From: Ideonella sp. B508-1
GTDB lineage: Bacteria > Pseudomonadota > Gammaproteobacteria > Burkholderiales > Burkholderiaceae_C
Length of the DNA: 43,759 bases
Direction: 5' to 3'
NCBI RefSeq assembly: GCF_000333615.1
Contig: NZ_BADL01000288.1
Span: 7,934-51,692 of the forward strand
Under the pieces are notes generated by a model. The model had not been told where the DNA came from, ran no database searches, and saw nothing but the letters and a program-made list of their open reading frames with translations. The stretch's first letter is position 1, and every line of letters begins with the position of its first letter. Both the position numbers and the translations under genes were made by a program. Positions 20,996-29,976 of this stretch are shown here, piece after piece.

Positions 20996-21887
20996 AGGCC
21001 CCCGTCGGGCGCCGGCGGGGCAGCAGCCCGGTGACCAGCGCGGTGCCCAGCAGGATGACGGCGCAGGCGCCCACCATCGTGGCGCTCAGCGTCTCGCCCA
21101 GGAACAGGGCACCCCACAGCACCGCGAAAGCCGGGATCAGGAAGGTCACGGTCATGGCGTTGGACGCGCCGACCCGGCTGATCAGCCTGAAATACAGCAC
21201 ATAGGCCAAGCCGGTGCACAGCACCGCCAAGAGGCCGGCCTCCAGCCAGGCGAGCCGGGACGGTGGGTCCTGCGGCCAATGCGTGACCATCAGCGGAATG
21301 AGCAGCAGCCCGGCGCCTGCCTGGCTGCCGGCGGCCAGGGCCATGGAAGGCACGCCGGCCAGATGGCGCCGCGTGAAGTTGGCCGAGAAGCCGTACATCA
21401 GCGTGGCGCACAGGCAGGCCGCGACCGCCAAGGCCGGGCTCACGCTATGCTCGCCGGGATGAAAGCTGGCCCGGTCCCAGGCCAGCCACAGCACGCCGGC
21501 AAATCCGAGGGCCAGGCCCAATCCCTTGCGCCCGCCGGGGCGCTCTCCCATCCAGCCCCAGGCGATCAAGGCACCCCAGAGCGGCGTGGTGGCATTGAAG
21601 ATGGCCGACAAGCCCCCGGTGATGGCCAGTGCCGCCACGCCGAAGCAGATGAAGGGCAGGGCAGAGTTGGTGATGCCCACCAGCAGAATGGCCCGCCAAT
21701 GCCGGCGCAGGGCGCCCAGTTCGCCTCGCCAGACCAGCAGGGGCAGCAGACAGGCCACGGCGCCCACCACCCGTAGCCCGGCCAGGGCCAACGGACCGAA
21801 GGCGGCCGCGCCCAGGCGGATGAACAGGAAGGAGGCACCCCAGATGGCGGCGAGCAGGGCCAGTTCGACCAAATCCTTGGGTTTCAT
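20994..21887 (-). CDS. EamA/DMT-superfamily transporter
   Basis: A 297-residue protein with about ten hydrophobic helices and the duplicated EamA fold. It begins 'MKPKDLVELALLAAIWGASF', typical of the drug/metabolite exporter superfamily, and 'RVGASNAMTVTFLIPAFAVLWGALFLGE' (two pieces of the second EamA repeat) is near the end. The substrate cannot be predicted. The start overlaps the ogt stop by four bases, so it is the last gene of the ada/alkA-ogt-eamA operon. A role in alkylation resistance is conceivable only by association. Confidence 0.9.
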   Translation of the reverse strand: MKPKDLVELALLAAIWGASFLFIRLGAAAFGPLALAGLRVVGAVACLLPLLVWRGELGALRRHWRAILLVGITNSALPFICFGVAALAITGGLSAIFNATTPLWGALIAWGWMGERPGGRKGLGLALGFAGVLWLAWDRASFHPGEHSVSPALAVAACLCATLMYGFSANFTRRHLAGVPSMALAAGSQAGAGLLLIPLMVTHWPQDPPSRLAWLEAGLLAVLCTGLAYVLYFRLISRVGASNAMTVTFLIPAFAVLWGALFLGETLSATMVGACAVILLGTALVTGLLPRRRPTGA

Positions 21888-22417
21888 GCGGCAGAGGCAA
21901 AGAGATCATTGGGCAGCGCGGCGCCTTCTTCGTGCAGCAGGGCACGCTTGCGCGCGAGCCCGCCCGCATAGCCTGTCAGCGAACCATCGGCGCCCAGCAC
22001 GCGGTGGCAAGGGATGAAGAGGCTCAGAGGATTGCGCCCCACAGCGGCGCCCACGGCGCGCACGGCCTGCGGCCGCTGCAGCAACATCGCCAGCGCGCCG
22101 TAGCTGCAGGTCTGCCCGGGGGCGAGCTCGCGCAGAGCCGCCCAGACGGCCAGTTGGAAGACAGTGCCCGCGGGATCCAGCGGCGTGCAGAAGGCCGTGT
22201 GGCGAGGATCGACCCAGTAGGCCCGCAGTTCCTCGCGCGCCTGGGCCAGGATGGGGTGGCCGGCCTGTTCGGGCGCGTCCAAGGGGCCAGGGTGGTGCTT
22301 CTGGTCCTCGAACCAGGCGCCACCCAGACCACGTGCACTGGCGGCCAGGCGCAGCGGCCCCAGCGGGGTGTCGACAAGGGCCTGGGCGACCCATTCACGG
22401 TGCAGCGAGAGGCTCAT
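21884..22417 (-). CDS. ogt: Methylated-DNA--protein-cysteine methyltransferase
   Basis: Suicide repair protein that removes methyl groups from O6-methylguanine and O4-methylthymine. The 177-residue protein has the acceptor cysteine Cys137 in 'FIPCHRVLGADGSLTGYAGG', preceded by the helix-turn-helix 'GQTCSYGALAMLLQRPQAVR'. ATG 22417 gives the normal family length. It overlaps the upstream ada/alkA gene by 23 bases and the downstream EamA gene by four, so the three are surely cotranscribed. It supplies the O6-methyltransferase activity missing from the neighbouring fusion protein. Confidence 0.95.
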   Translation of the reverse strand: MSLSLHREWVAQALVDTPLGPLRLAASARGLGGAWFEDQKHHPGPLDAPEQAGHPILAQAREELRAYWVDPRHTAFCTPLDPAGTVFQLAVWAALRELAPGQTCSYGALAMLLQRPQAVRAVGAAVGRNPLSLFIPCHRVLGADGSLTGYAGGLARKRALLHEEGAALPNDLFASAA

Positions 22418-23933
22418 GGTCGGGGTGTCCGGTGGAGGGGCGAAGGGGGCTGGAGGAAGCCGGTTCCTGCCACAGCTGCAGCACGGCGTAGGCGCGCCAC
22501 GGGCGCCAGGCCTCGGCCAGTGCCTGGGCCTGCCTGGGGTCGCGTGTGCCCAGGGCGCGCAGCACGCCCGCGTCGCTGGCGGGAAAAGCGTCGGGCCAGG
22601 CCAGTACCCGCAGGGCCACCAGCTGGCAGGTCCAGTCGCCGATGCCGGGAAGAGCACGCAAGCTGGCCAGCGTGTCGTCCACCGCTGCACCCGGGGAGAG
22701 GTCCAGTTGGCCATCGAGCACGGCCGCCGCCAGTGCTTGCAGTGCCTGGATGCGGCTGCGGATGATGCCCAACTGGCCCAGCGTGTCGACGCTGGCGTTC
22801 TTCATCGCCAGCGGTGAGGGGAACAGATGGGTCAGGGCAGGCACCGGCGTGGCGCAGGGCTCGCCCAGCCGGTCCACCAGGCGCGCGGCCAGGGTGCAGC
22901 CAGCGGCCACGGTCACCTGCTGGCCGAGGATGATGCGCACCGTGGTCTCAAAGCCATCCATGCAGCCGGGCACCCGTAGGCCCGGGCTTGCCTGGGGCAG
23001 GTTGCTCAGGGCCTCGTGGATGTCCTGCGGCTGCGCGTCCAGGTCCAGCAGATGGCGCACCCGCCGCATCACCTGGGGCAGCACCGGCACCAGTCCCGGG
23101 GAGACGGTCAATTCCGCCCCTTCGTTCCGGGGGTCCAGACGCAGACCCAGCCAGCCCTGACACGGCCCCTGGCGACCGGGCAGCGACAGGGTGCGCCACC
23201 AGATGCCACGGTGCAAGGCCTCCACGCCGGGCAGCGGGCGGGCCCCCAGAAACGCCAGCATGGCCTGGGCATCGTAGGGCGGGCGCCAGCCCAGCCGCAC
23301 GCGGGTGCCTTCCATGTCGCCCTCGTCCTGCCCCGGCCGCTGTTTGCGCAGTGAGCTGGGGCTGAGCCGATAGCGTTCCTGGAACAGCGCATTGAAGCGG
23401 CGCAGGCTACCGAAGCCGGCTGTCTCGGCCACCTGGGCGATGGGCAGCGGGGTGTCGGTCAACAGCTGCTTGGCCAACAGCAGGCGCCGCGTGGTGATCC
23501 ACTGGATCGGGCTGACGCCATGCTCGGCCTGGAAGATGCGCCGCAGATGCCGTTCCGTGACGCCCAGGCGTTCGGCCACCGAGGGCAGGGCGATCTCTTC
23601 CGAGGACTCCAGCAGGCGTTCCAGCAGCACGGCCGCGCTGCGGGCCAGGCTGCGGGATGAATCCACCAGCGCCAGACCTGGCGCCAGTTCGGGGCGGCAG
23701 CGCAGGCAGGGCCGAAAGCCCGCCGCCTCGGCCTGCGCGGCTTCGGGGAAGAAGCGGCAATTCTCCCGCCGTGGCAGGCGCACCCGGCAGACGGGCCGGC
23801 AGTAGATGCCCGTGGAGGTGACGCCGACGAAGAGGCGGCCGTCGAAGCGGGCATCATGCGTCTGCAGCGCCAGATAGGCCGCGCCTTCGTCCAGGGGCGG
23901 GGCAGGGCGGAGGGCGCGGGGCGTGGCGGGCAT
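22395..23933 (-). CDS. Ada N-terminal/AraC regulator fused to AlkA DNA glycosylase
   Basis: From ATG 23933 the protein is 512 residues. Domain order: Ada zinc domain with Cys45, Cys49, Cys76 and Cys79, the same spacing as the four zinc cysteines of E. coli Ada (Cys45 would be the phosphotriester methyl acceptor); AraC-type helix-turn-helix (about 100-190); AlkA N-terminal domain; and HhH-GPD glycosylase with 'LPGIGDWTCQLVALRV' and catalytic Asp454. It should sense methyl phosphotriesters, activate transcription and excise 3-methyladenine. Upstream ATG choices up to 24008 would add an atypical tail. This fusion occurs in other proteobacteria and actinobacteria. The divergent spacer to the mutase gene holds dyads but no clear Ada box. 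Confidence 0.93.
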   Translation of the reverse strand: MPATPRALRPAPPLDEGAAYLALQTHDARFDGRLFVGVTSTGIYCRPVCRVRLPRRENCRFFPEAAQAEAAGFRPCLRCRPELAPGLALVDSSRSLARSAAVLLERLLESSEEIALPSVAERLGVTERHLRRIFQAEHGVSPIQWITTRRLLLAKQLLTDTPLPIAQVAETAGFGSLRRFNALFQERYRLSPSSLRKQRPGQDEGDMEGTRVRLGWRPPYDAQAMLAFLGARPLPGVEALHRGIWWRTLSLPGRQGPCQGWLGLRLDPRNEGAELTVSPGLVPVLPQVMRRVRHLLDLDAQPQDIHEALSNLPQASPGLRVPGCMDGFETTVRIILGQQVTVAAGCTLAARLVDRLGEPCATPVPALTHLFPSPLAMKNASVDTLGQLGIIRSRIQALQALAAAVLDGQLDLSPGAAVDDTLASLRALPGIGDWTCQLVALRVLAWPDAFPASDAGVLRALGTRDPRQAQALAEAWRPWRAYAVLQLWQEPASSSPLRPSTGHPDHEPLAAP

Positions 23934-24112
23934 GGGCTCATGATACGGAGCGCCGGACGGCTGTCTGGCCGTTTTCGGACACATGCCTATGCCCCAGGCC
24001 GAGGGCATGGGACAACTTCACACTGCCGCGGGGTGGTGCCCATGGGCGTCTCTACAATGGGACCGCAGTTCTCGGTGTTTCCCCCTCTTCAACAGACATC
24101 CGAAAAGCCCCC

Positions 24113-25501
24113 ATGAAAGTTGACGCATCCATCTTCAAGGCCTATGACATCCGCGGCATCGTCGGCAAGACCCTGGACGAGACCGTGGCCGAGCACCTCG
24201 GCAAAGCCTTCGGCACGGAGGCCCTGAAGGCCGGCCAGAAGGCCGTGGTGGTGGGGCGCGATGGGCGTCTTTCCGGCCCGGGGCTGGTGGATGCGCTCAA
24301 GCGGGGTCTGGCCTCGACCGGTCTGGATGTGGTGGACATCGGCGCGGTGACCACCCCGATGGTCTACTACGTGGCGGCCACGCGCGGCCGCCATGGCTGC
24401 AACAGCGGCATCCAGGTCACCGGCAGCCACAACCCCAAGGACTACAACGGCTTCAAGATGGTGCTGGCGGGCCGGGCCATCTACGGCGATGAGATCCAGG
24501 GCTTGATGCGCCGCATGGAGGCTGAGGACTACACCCAGGGCCGGGGTCGCGTCGGCGCGATGGACATCCTGCCGGAGTACACCCACCGCATCGTCAGCGA
24601 CTGCAAGCTGGCGCGCCCGATGAAGATCGTGGTCGATTCCGGCAACGGCATTCCCGGGGCCAGTGCGCCGGGCATCCTGAGGGCCCTGGGCTGCGAGGTG
24701 ATCGACCTGTACTCCAAGGTCGACGGCGATTTCCCCAACCATCACCCGGATCCCTCCAAGCCGGCCAATCTGGCCGATCTGATCAAGGTCGTGCATGCCA
24801 CCGACGCCGAACTGGGCCTGGCCTTCGACGGCGACGGCGACCGCCTGGGCGTGGTGACCAAGGATGGCCAGATCATCTACCCGGACCGTCAGTTGATCCT
24901 CTTCGCCCGCGACATCCTGACCCGGGTGAAGGGCGGCACCATCATTTACGACGTCAAGTGCACGCAACGCCTGGCGCCCGAGGTCAAGGCTGCCGGCGGC
25001 GTGCCGCTGATGTGGAAGACCGGCCACTCGCTGGTCAAGGCCAAGCTGAAGGAAACCGGGGCCCCGATCGCCGGCGAAATGAGCGGCCACATCTTCTTCG
25101 CCGAGCGCTGGTACGGCTTTGACGATGCCATGTACACGGCCGGCCGCCTGCTGGAGATCCTCTCCCGCTCGGACGACCCCAGCGCCGTGCTGAACGCGTT
25201 GCCGACCAGCTTCAACACGCCCGAGCTGAACGTGCCTTGCGCCGAGGGCGAACCTGCCCAGGTGATCGCCAAGCTGCTGGCGACCGCGAAGTTCCCGGGG
25301 GCCGAGATCATCACCACCGACGGTCTGCGCGCCGAGTATCCGGATGGCTTCGGTCTCGTGCGGGCGTCCAACACCACGCCGGTGCTGGTCATGCGTTTCG
25401 AGGGCCACACCCCGGAGGCGATGCACCGCATCGAGGCTGACTTCATGGCCGCGCTGCGGGCGGTGAAGCCCGATGCCGAGATCGGTGCTTCGGCGCACTG
25501 A
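24113..25501 (+). CDS. Phosphomannomutase/phosphoglucomutase
   Basis: Alpha-D-phosphohexomutase family enzyme interconverting hexose 6- and 1-phosphates for nucleotide-sugar and surface-polysaccharide synthesis (AlgC/ManB type). The 462-residue protein starts with 'FKAYDIRGIVGKTLDE'. It shows the phosphoserine loop 'VTGSHNPKDYNGFK', the metal-binding 'FDGDGDRLGVV', the sugar loop 'GEMSGH' and the phosphate-binding 'VRASNTTPVLVMRFEG'. A TACAAT at 24053-24058 could be a -10, without a convincing -35. waaA overlaps its end. Confidence 0.95.
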   Translation: MKVDASIFKAYDIRGIVGKTLDETVAEHLGKAFGTEALKAGQKAVVVGRDGRLSGPGLVDALKRGLASTGLDVVDIGAVTTPMVYYVAATRGRHGCNSGIQVTGSHNPKDYNGFKMVLAGRAIYGDEIQGLMRRMEAEDYTQGRGRVGAMDILPEYTHRIVSDCKLARPMKIVVDSGNGIPGASAPGILRALGCEVIDLYSKVDGDFPNHHPDPSKPANLADLIKVVHATDAELGLAFDGDGDRLGVVTKDGQIIYPDRQLILFARDILTRVKGGTIIYDVKCTQRLAPEVKAAGGVPLMWKTGHSLVKAKLKETGAPIAGEMSGHIFFAERWYGFDDAMYTAGRLLEILSRSDDPSAVLNALPTSFNTPELNVPCAEGEPAQVIAKLLATAKFPGAEIITTDGLRAEYPDGFGLVRASNTTPVLVMRFEGHTPEAMHRIEADFMAALRAVKPDAEIGASAH

Positions 25502-26855
25502 ACCCTTGAAGCAGACCCACCCGGCCTTGCCCGAAGCCAGCGCCTCCCTGTCCGCCCTGCTGGCGCGGCAGGCCTATTCCTGGGCGCTGCGGCTGGGCAC
25601 GCCAGCCTACCTGGCCAAGCTCTGGCAGCGGGGCGGGCGCGAGCCCCTGTACCGCCACGCCATCGGCGAGCGTTTCGGCCTGCACCTGCCGCCGATCACG
25701 CCGGGTGCGGTGTGGCTGCATGCCGTGTCGCTGGGCGAGACCCGCGCCGCCGCTGCCCTCGTTGCCGCCCTGCGCGCGCAGCGGCCGGGGCTGCGCCTGC
25801 TGCTCACCCACGGCACGGCCACTGGACGCGAGGCGGGGCAGGCATTGCTGCGCGAAGGGGACCAGCAGGTCTGGCTGCCCTTCGACACGCCGGGGGCTGT
25901 GGACCGCTTTCTGCGCCGAGCCCAGCCCGCCCTGGGCGTGCTGATGGAAACGGAGATCTGGCCCAATCTCCTGCACGCCACGGCGGCCCGGCAACTGCCC
26001 ATGGTGCTGGCCAATGCGCGATTGAGTGAGAAGAGTGCGCGCCAGGGGCGACGCTTGTCGCTGCTGATGCGGCCCGCGGCCGATGCCCTGACCCTGGTGC
26101 TGGCCCAGACCGAGGCCGACGCGCAGCGCCTGCGCGCGGCGGGTGCGGCCGACGTGCGCGTGAGCGGCAACCTGAAGTACGACCTGCAGCCCGATGCCAT
26201 CCAACTGGCCCAGGGGCGGGCCTGGCGGGCGGGTCTGTCGCGGCCCGTGGTGGCCGCCGTGAACACGCGTGAGGGCGAGGAGGAGGCTCTTCTGGAGCAC
26301 TGGGCGGCGTGGCCGGCGCCGCGTCCGCAGTTGCTGCTGGTGCCCCGTCATCCCCAGCGCTTCGATGCCGTGGCCGAGCTGGTGCGACAGCGCGGGTTCA
26401 GTCTGTCGCGGCGCTCGCAGTGGGGGGCGGCTTCAGGGGGGGCTTTGCCGGCCCAGGTCGCCAGTGGCACCGACGTCTGGCTGGGCGACAGCCTGGGCGA
26501 GATGGCCCTGTACTACGGCCTGTCCGACCTGGCCTGGCTGGGCGGCAGCTTCGCCCCGCTGGGGGGGCACAACCTCATCGAGTCGGCGGCCTGTGGCTGC
26601 CCGATCATCCTGGGCCCCTCGACCTTCAACTTCGCGCAGGCGGCAGAGGGCGCGTTGGCTGCTGGCGCCGCCTGGCGGGCGACCGGGTGGGATGACGCGA
26701 TGGCCCAGGCCCGGCAGTTGCTCTTGGCCCCCGAAACCCTGCACCGGGCCGCCGAGCGTGCCGAGGCATTTACCCGTGCCCACCGGGGCGCGGCCGAGCG
26801 CATGGCCTCGGCCATCCTGGGCCTGTTGCCGGCGGACGCACCGCCGGCTCGCTGA
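25473..26855 (+). CDS. waaA: 3-deoxy-D-manno-octulosonic acid (Kdo) transferase
   Basis: Inner-membrane-associated glycosyltransferase that adds Kdo to lipid A precursor. The protein (460 aa from ATG 25473) has an N-terminal hydrophobic segment, 'RFGLHLPPITPGAVWLHAVS' and the donor-site motifs 'MALYYGLSDLAWLGGSFAPL' and 'GGHNLIESAACGCPIILGP'. The start is uncertain: ATG 25473 overlaps the mutase gene by 29 bases, while TTG 25506 lies just after it. It converges on tolC with only four bases between the stops. Confidence 0.94.
   Translation: MPRSVLRRTEPLKQTHPALPEASASLSALLARQAYSWALRLGTPAYLAKLWQRGGREPLYRHAIGERFGLHLPPITPGAVWLHAVSLGETRAAAALVAALRAQRPGLRLLLTHGTATGREAGQALLREGDQQVWLPFDTPGAVDRFLRRAQPALGVLMETEIWPNLLHATAARQLPMVLANARLSEKSARQGRRLSLLMRPAADALTLVLAQTEADAQRLRAAGAADVRVSGNLKYDLQPDAIQLAQGRAWRAGLSRPVVAAVNTREGEEEALLEHWAAWPAPRPQLLLVPRHPQRFDAVAELVRQRGFSLSRRSQWGAASGGALPAQVASGTDVWLGDSLGEMALYYGLSDLAWLGGSFAPLGGHNLIESAACGCPIILGPSTFNFAQAAEGALAAGAAWRATGWDDAMAQARQLLLAPETLHRAAERAEAFTRAHRGAAERMASAILGLLPADAPPAR
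26828..26848. terminator. GC stem at the waaA 3' end
   Basis: Perfect 8-bp arms GCCGGCGG and CCGCCGGC with a five-base loop lie inside the last codons of waaA, followed by a smaller dyad GCTGA/TCAGC (26851-26864) that contains both convergent stop codons. No T-run is present, so any role in ending the convergent transcripts is inferred. Confidence 0.35.
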
Positions 26856-26859
26856 GGCT

Positions 26860-28212
26860 TCAGCGGGCCAGCAGACCGTTGACGCGCTGGATGTCGGCGT
26901 CGCCCAACTGGCCGGTCACCTGGCGCAGCTTCAGGTCGCCCATGATGACGTCGTAACGGGCCTTGGAGAGTTGCTGCTCGGTGTTGAACAGCTGGGTCTG
27001 GGCGGTCAGCACGTCCAGGTTGACGCGCACGCCCACCTTGTAGCCCAGTTGGGTGGCTTCCAGGGACAGCTTGTTGGAGGCCTCGGCGGCCTCGTAGGCC
27101 TTGACCTGTGCCAGACCGCTTTGGACACCGAGGAAGGCCGAACGGGTGCTCTGGGCAATGCTCCGGCGCGCGCCTTCAAGGTCGTTGCTGGCCTTGTCTT
27201 CGAGCTTGATCGTTTCCTGGATGCGGTTCTGGGTCGCGAAGCCGCTGAACAGGGGCAGGGAGAGGGTCACGCCGATGGCCTTGTTCGTGTTGCTCCCCGA
27301 CAGGTGCGAGGTGGGATCGGTGTCGATGTCCACGCGGCCCTTGGTGTAGCTGCCGGTGAGGGCCACCGTGGGCAGATGGCCGGCGCGCGCCTTCTCGGTT
27401 TCCAGCTTGGCGATGTCCAGCGCCAGGCGGGCCTGGGCGATGCTTGGGCTGCGCTCTTCCGCGGCACCCAGCCAGGTGTTCAGATCGGCGGGCAGCAGGG
27501 GCGGCAGGGCCACGGGTTGGGCCAGGGGCCAGGGCTTGACGCCGGTACGCCCCACCAGTTGTTCCAGGGCCAGTTGCTTGACGTGCAGGTCGTTGTCGGC
27601 GGCCAGCTCCTGGGCCACGACCAGGTCATAGCTCGCCTGGGCTTCGCGGGTGTCGGTGATGGTGGCCGTGCCGACCTCGAAGTTGCGCTTGGCCGAGGCC
27701 AACTGCTCGGAGATGGCCTTCTTGTTGGCCTGCACCGTGGCCAGCGTGTCGCGTGCGGCCAGCACGTCGAAGTAGGCCTGGGACAGGCGCACGATCAGAT
27801 CCTGCTCGGCCGCCTGCAGTTGCGACTTGGCCACCTCGACGGTCTTGTCGGCCTGGTCGATGGTCAGGCTGTTGGGGCGGTTGAACAGGCTCTGCTGGGC
27901 CGAGACCGTGACCGGCGTCGTGGTGCTGCTGGTGCGCGTGGCGCTCGGGCTGTACGGGGTCTCGTCGATGTTGCGATTGGCCGACGCAGTCAGCCCGACG
28001 CTGGGGCGCTGCAGCGCGTAGGTCTGTGCAGCCTGATACTCCGCCGCCTCCGACTGGGCGCGGGCACCCAGGTAGGTGGCATCGTAGGACCTTGCCGCCT
28101 CGTAGAGCTCCTGCAGGCTCTGGGCGCGAGCGGTTCCTCCGAGACAGAGCGCCGCCAGCGCCAGCGGGGCGAGGCGGGCACTCGGACGGAACAGGGAGCG
28201 CGGAGTCGGCAT
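26860..28212 (-). CDS. tolC: TolC-family outer-membrane efflux protein
   Basis: Trimeric outer-membrane channel for type I secretion and RND/MFS/ABC efflux. From ATG 28212 (450 aa) there is a signal peptide ending 'CLGGTARA', then the two repeated OEP halves: 'SLQELYEAARSYDATYLGAR' and 'YKVGVRVNLDVLTAQTQLFN' near the end of repeat two. AGAGGA lies seven bases upstream of the ATG, supporting this start over an earlier one at 28323. It is the last gene of the tetR-pcm-rhodanese-tolC cluster; its inner-membrane pump is not nearby. Confidence 0.95.
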   Translation of the reverse strand: MPTPRSLFRPSARLAPLALAALCLGGTARAQSLQELYEAARSYDATYLGARAQSEAAEYQAAQTYALQRPSVGLTASANRNIDETPYSPSATRTSSTTTPVTVSAQQSLFNRPNSLTIDQADKTVEVAKSQLQAAEQDLIVRLSQAYFDVLAARDTLATVQANKKAISEQLASAKRNFEVGTATITDTREAQASYDLVVAQELAADNDLHVKQLALEQLVGRTGVKPWPLAQPVALPPLLPADLNTWLGAAEERSPSIAQARLALDIAKLETEKARAGHLPTVALTGSYTKGRVDIDTDPTSHLSGSNTNKAIGVTLSLPLFSGFATQNRIQETIKLEDKASNDLEGARRSIAQSTRSAFLGVQSGLAQVKAYEAAEASNKLSLEATQLGYKVGVRVNLDVLTAQTQLFNTEQQLSKARYDVIMGDLKLRQVTGQLGDADIQRVNGLLAR

Positions 28213-28270
28213 GGTGTTTTCCTCTGGGTCGAAAGGTGGGGGTGGCGCCCGCAGCGGATGGCGGCGGGCT

Positions 28271-28600
28271 TCAGTAGCGTGGCATCGTCGGATCGACCTG
28301 GCGGGCCCAGGCGTCGGTGCCACCCTCCAGGTTGTACACAGCCGTGTGACCTTGGTGCATCAGGAATGCGACGACCTGCGCGCTGCGCATCCCGTGATGG
28401 CAAAAACAGACGACAGGCTGCTGCGGATCCAGTTCCGCGCGTCGGGCCGGCACATCTCCCATGGGCATGGCCAGGGTCCTCGCACCTTCCACCACCAGAG
28501 GGGCCCGTGCCACCTCCCACGGCTCACGCACGTCCAGCAGCACCACGCCCTCGCGGGTCTGGGTGAAGGGGAGCAGCTCCTGGACGTGCAGCCGGTTCAT
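28271..28600 (-). CDS. Single-domain rhodanese-like sulfurtransferase
   Basis: A 109-residue cytoplasmic protein with the rhodanese fold: 'GVVLLDVREPWEVARAPL' early and the active-site loop CHHGMRS with catalytic Cys67, then 'YNLEGGTDAWARQVDP'. Such small rhodaneses carry persulfide sulfur; the physiological acceptor is unknown. Its ATG overlaps the upstream pcm-like stop by one base (TGATG), implying coupled translation. tolC follows after 58 bases. Confidence 0.93.
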   Translation of the reverse strand: MNRLHVQELLPFTQTREGVVLLDVREPWEVARAPLVVEGARTLAMPMGDVPARRAELDPQQPVVCFCHHGMRSAQVVAFLMHQGHTAVYNLEGGTDAWARQVDPTMPRY

Positions 28601-29253
28601 CAGAAGTGGAAGCGGGTGGGTTCGGCAAAACCGTCGAGGCGCTGTGCCACGGTGTCGAACAACTCGACCTTGGACAGCGCCTTGTCGGATTGGCGGGTGT
28701 AGAGCACGGCGCGCATCACAGGCTCGGTGCCTTCGATGGTGATCAGCCGGCCGCCGACCTTGAGCTGGTCGAACAGGGCCTGCGGCACCTGGGCCACCGA
28801 GCCCGACAGCACGATCACGTCGAACGGTCCCTCGGCGGCCAGGCCCTCGCGGCCATCGGCCTCACGCACGGAGACGTTGGACAGGCCGGCACGGCGCAGG
28901 TTCTCGCTGGCCATGCGGGCCAGTTCGGGGCGGCTTTCCAGCGTGATGACGCGCTGGGCGCGGTGGCCCAACAGCGCGGCCATGAAGCCCGAGCCGGCGC
29001 CCACCTCCAGCACCGTCTCGTGGCGCTGCACCTTGGCTTCCTGCAGCAGGCGGGCTTCCACCCGGGGGGCCAGCATGCACTGGCCGCCGGGCAGCGGGAC
29101 TTCGGTGTCGACAAAGGCCAGGGCCCGGTAGGCGGCAGGGACAAAGTCCTCGCGCTTGACGGCGGCCAGGAGCGACAGCACGGCAGGATCCAGCACATCC
29201 CAGGGGCGGATCTGCTGTTCGATCATGTTGAAGCGGGCTTGTTCGATGTTCAT
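28600..29253 (-). CDS. Protein-L-isoaspartate O-methyltransferase-family protein
   Basis: A 217-residue protein with a clear SAM-binding motif I 'VLEVGAGSGF' (81-90) and the overall PCMT layout ('FVPAAYRALAFVDTEVPLPGG', 'PFDVIVLSGSVAQVP', 'LKVGGRLITIEG'). At the position where true PCMTs have the active-site serine of the TISQP motif, this protein reads 'QCMLAPRVEA', with no serine. It may therefore act on a different substrate than isoaspartate, or be inactive in repair. ATG 29253 has GAGGA seven bases upstream. It lies between tetR and the rhodanese gene in a tolC-linked cluster that recurs in Burkholderiales. Confidence 0.88.
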   Translation of the reverse strand: MNIEQARFNMIEQQIRPWDVLDPAVLSLLAAVKREDFVPAAYRALAFVDTEVPLPGGQCMLAPRVEARLLQEAKVQRHETVLEVGAGSGFMAALLGHRAQRVITLESRPELARMASENLRRAGLSNVSVREADGREGLAAEGPFDVIVLSGSVAQVPQALFDQLKVGGRLITIEGTEPVMRAVLYTRQSDKALSKVELFDTVAQRLDGFAEPTRFHF

Positions 29254-29305
29254 CACGGCGTCCTCGAAAAGGTCCGGCGGCGTCTGGGCCGGTCAACCTT
29301 TCATT

Positions 29306-29971
29306 CTAGGTGGCTTTGGAGTCCGCCTGCTGTCCGGCGCCGGTCGGCCCGGGGCCCTGAAAGCCGCTGAGCAGCAAATGCATGTGGGCCCGCATGAAGA
29401 CCTCGGGTTGGATGTCCTTGAAGCCGCAGGCACCCAGCGAATGCTTGTGCACGCACATCATCACGAAAGGCATGGCGATGGAGTGCGCGGCCATCTCGAT
29501 GTCCATGGGGCGGAATTCCCCACGCGCCACGCCCATCATCAACAGGCGGCCCATCACCCCCATCCCCGGTTCCAGCACCTCCTGGGCATAGAACTCCGCC
29601 AGCTCCGGGAAGTTGCACATCTCGGTCAGCAGGAGCTTGAAGACGCCCGAGGACGGACTGTTGTAGACCCGGATCCACCAGTCCACCAGGGGCCCCAGCA
29701 GGGCCTCGGTGGAGGTGCCCTGGTGCTCGTCCAGCAGGCGCGCGCCTTCGGCCACCTCCAGGGCCAGCGTTGAGCGCACCACGGCCTTGAGCAGTTCTTC
29801 CTTGCTGGGGTAGTAAAGGTACAGGGTGCCCTTGGACACACCGGCACGCTGCGCCACCTCCTCGGATCGGGTGGCGGCAAAGCCCTTCTCGACGAACAGG
29901 GCGAGCGCCGCCTCCAGCAATTCCTGGGGGCGGGCATCCTTGCGGCGCTGGCGTGAACTGTGAACCGTCAT
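29306..29971 (-). CDS. TetR/AcrR-family transcriptional regulator
   Basis: From ATG 29971 the protein has 221 residues. The N-terminal helix-turn-helix (about 13-65) reads 'LFVEKGFAATRSEEVAQRAG' then 'VSKGTLYLYYPSKEELLKAV', a standard TetR domain; the rest is the variable ligand-binding domain. A 20-bp perfect dyad begins six bases upstream of the start, so autorepression is likely. Control of the downstream pcm-rhodanese-tolC genes, 52 bases away, is a reasonable inference. The ligand is unknown. Confidence 0.93.
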   Translation of the reverse strand: MTVHSSRQRRKDARPQELLEAALALFVEKGFAATRSEEVAQRAGVSKGTLYLYYPSKEELLKAVVRSTLALEVAEGARLLDEHQGTSTEALLGPLVDWWIRVYNSPSSGVFKLLLTEMCNFPELAEFYAQEVLEPGMGVMGRLLMMGVARGEFRPMDIEMAAHSIAMPFVMMCVHKHSLGACGFKDIQPEVFMRAHMHLLLSGFQGPGPTGAGQQADSKAT

Positions 29972-29976
29972 CAGGC

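Noticed and set aside
24038-24058. Promoter with GCCCATGGGC palindrome and TACAAT before the mutase gene
   Set aside because: The -10-like hexamer has no acceptable -35 at 16-18 bases, and the palindrome is short. Kept only as a remark.
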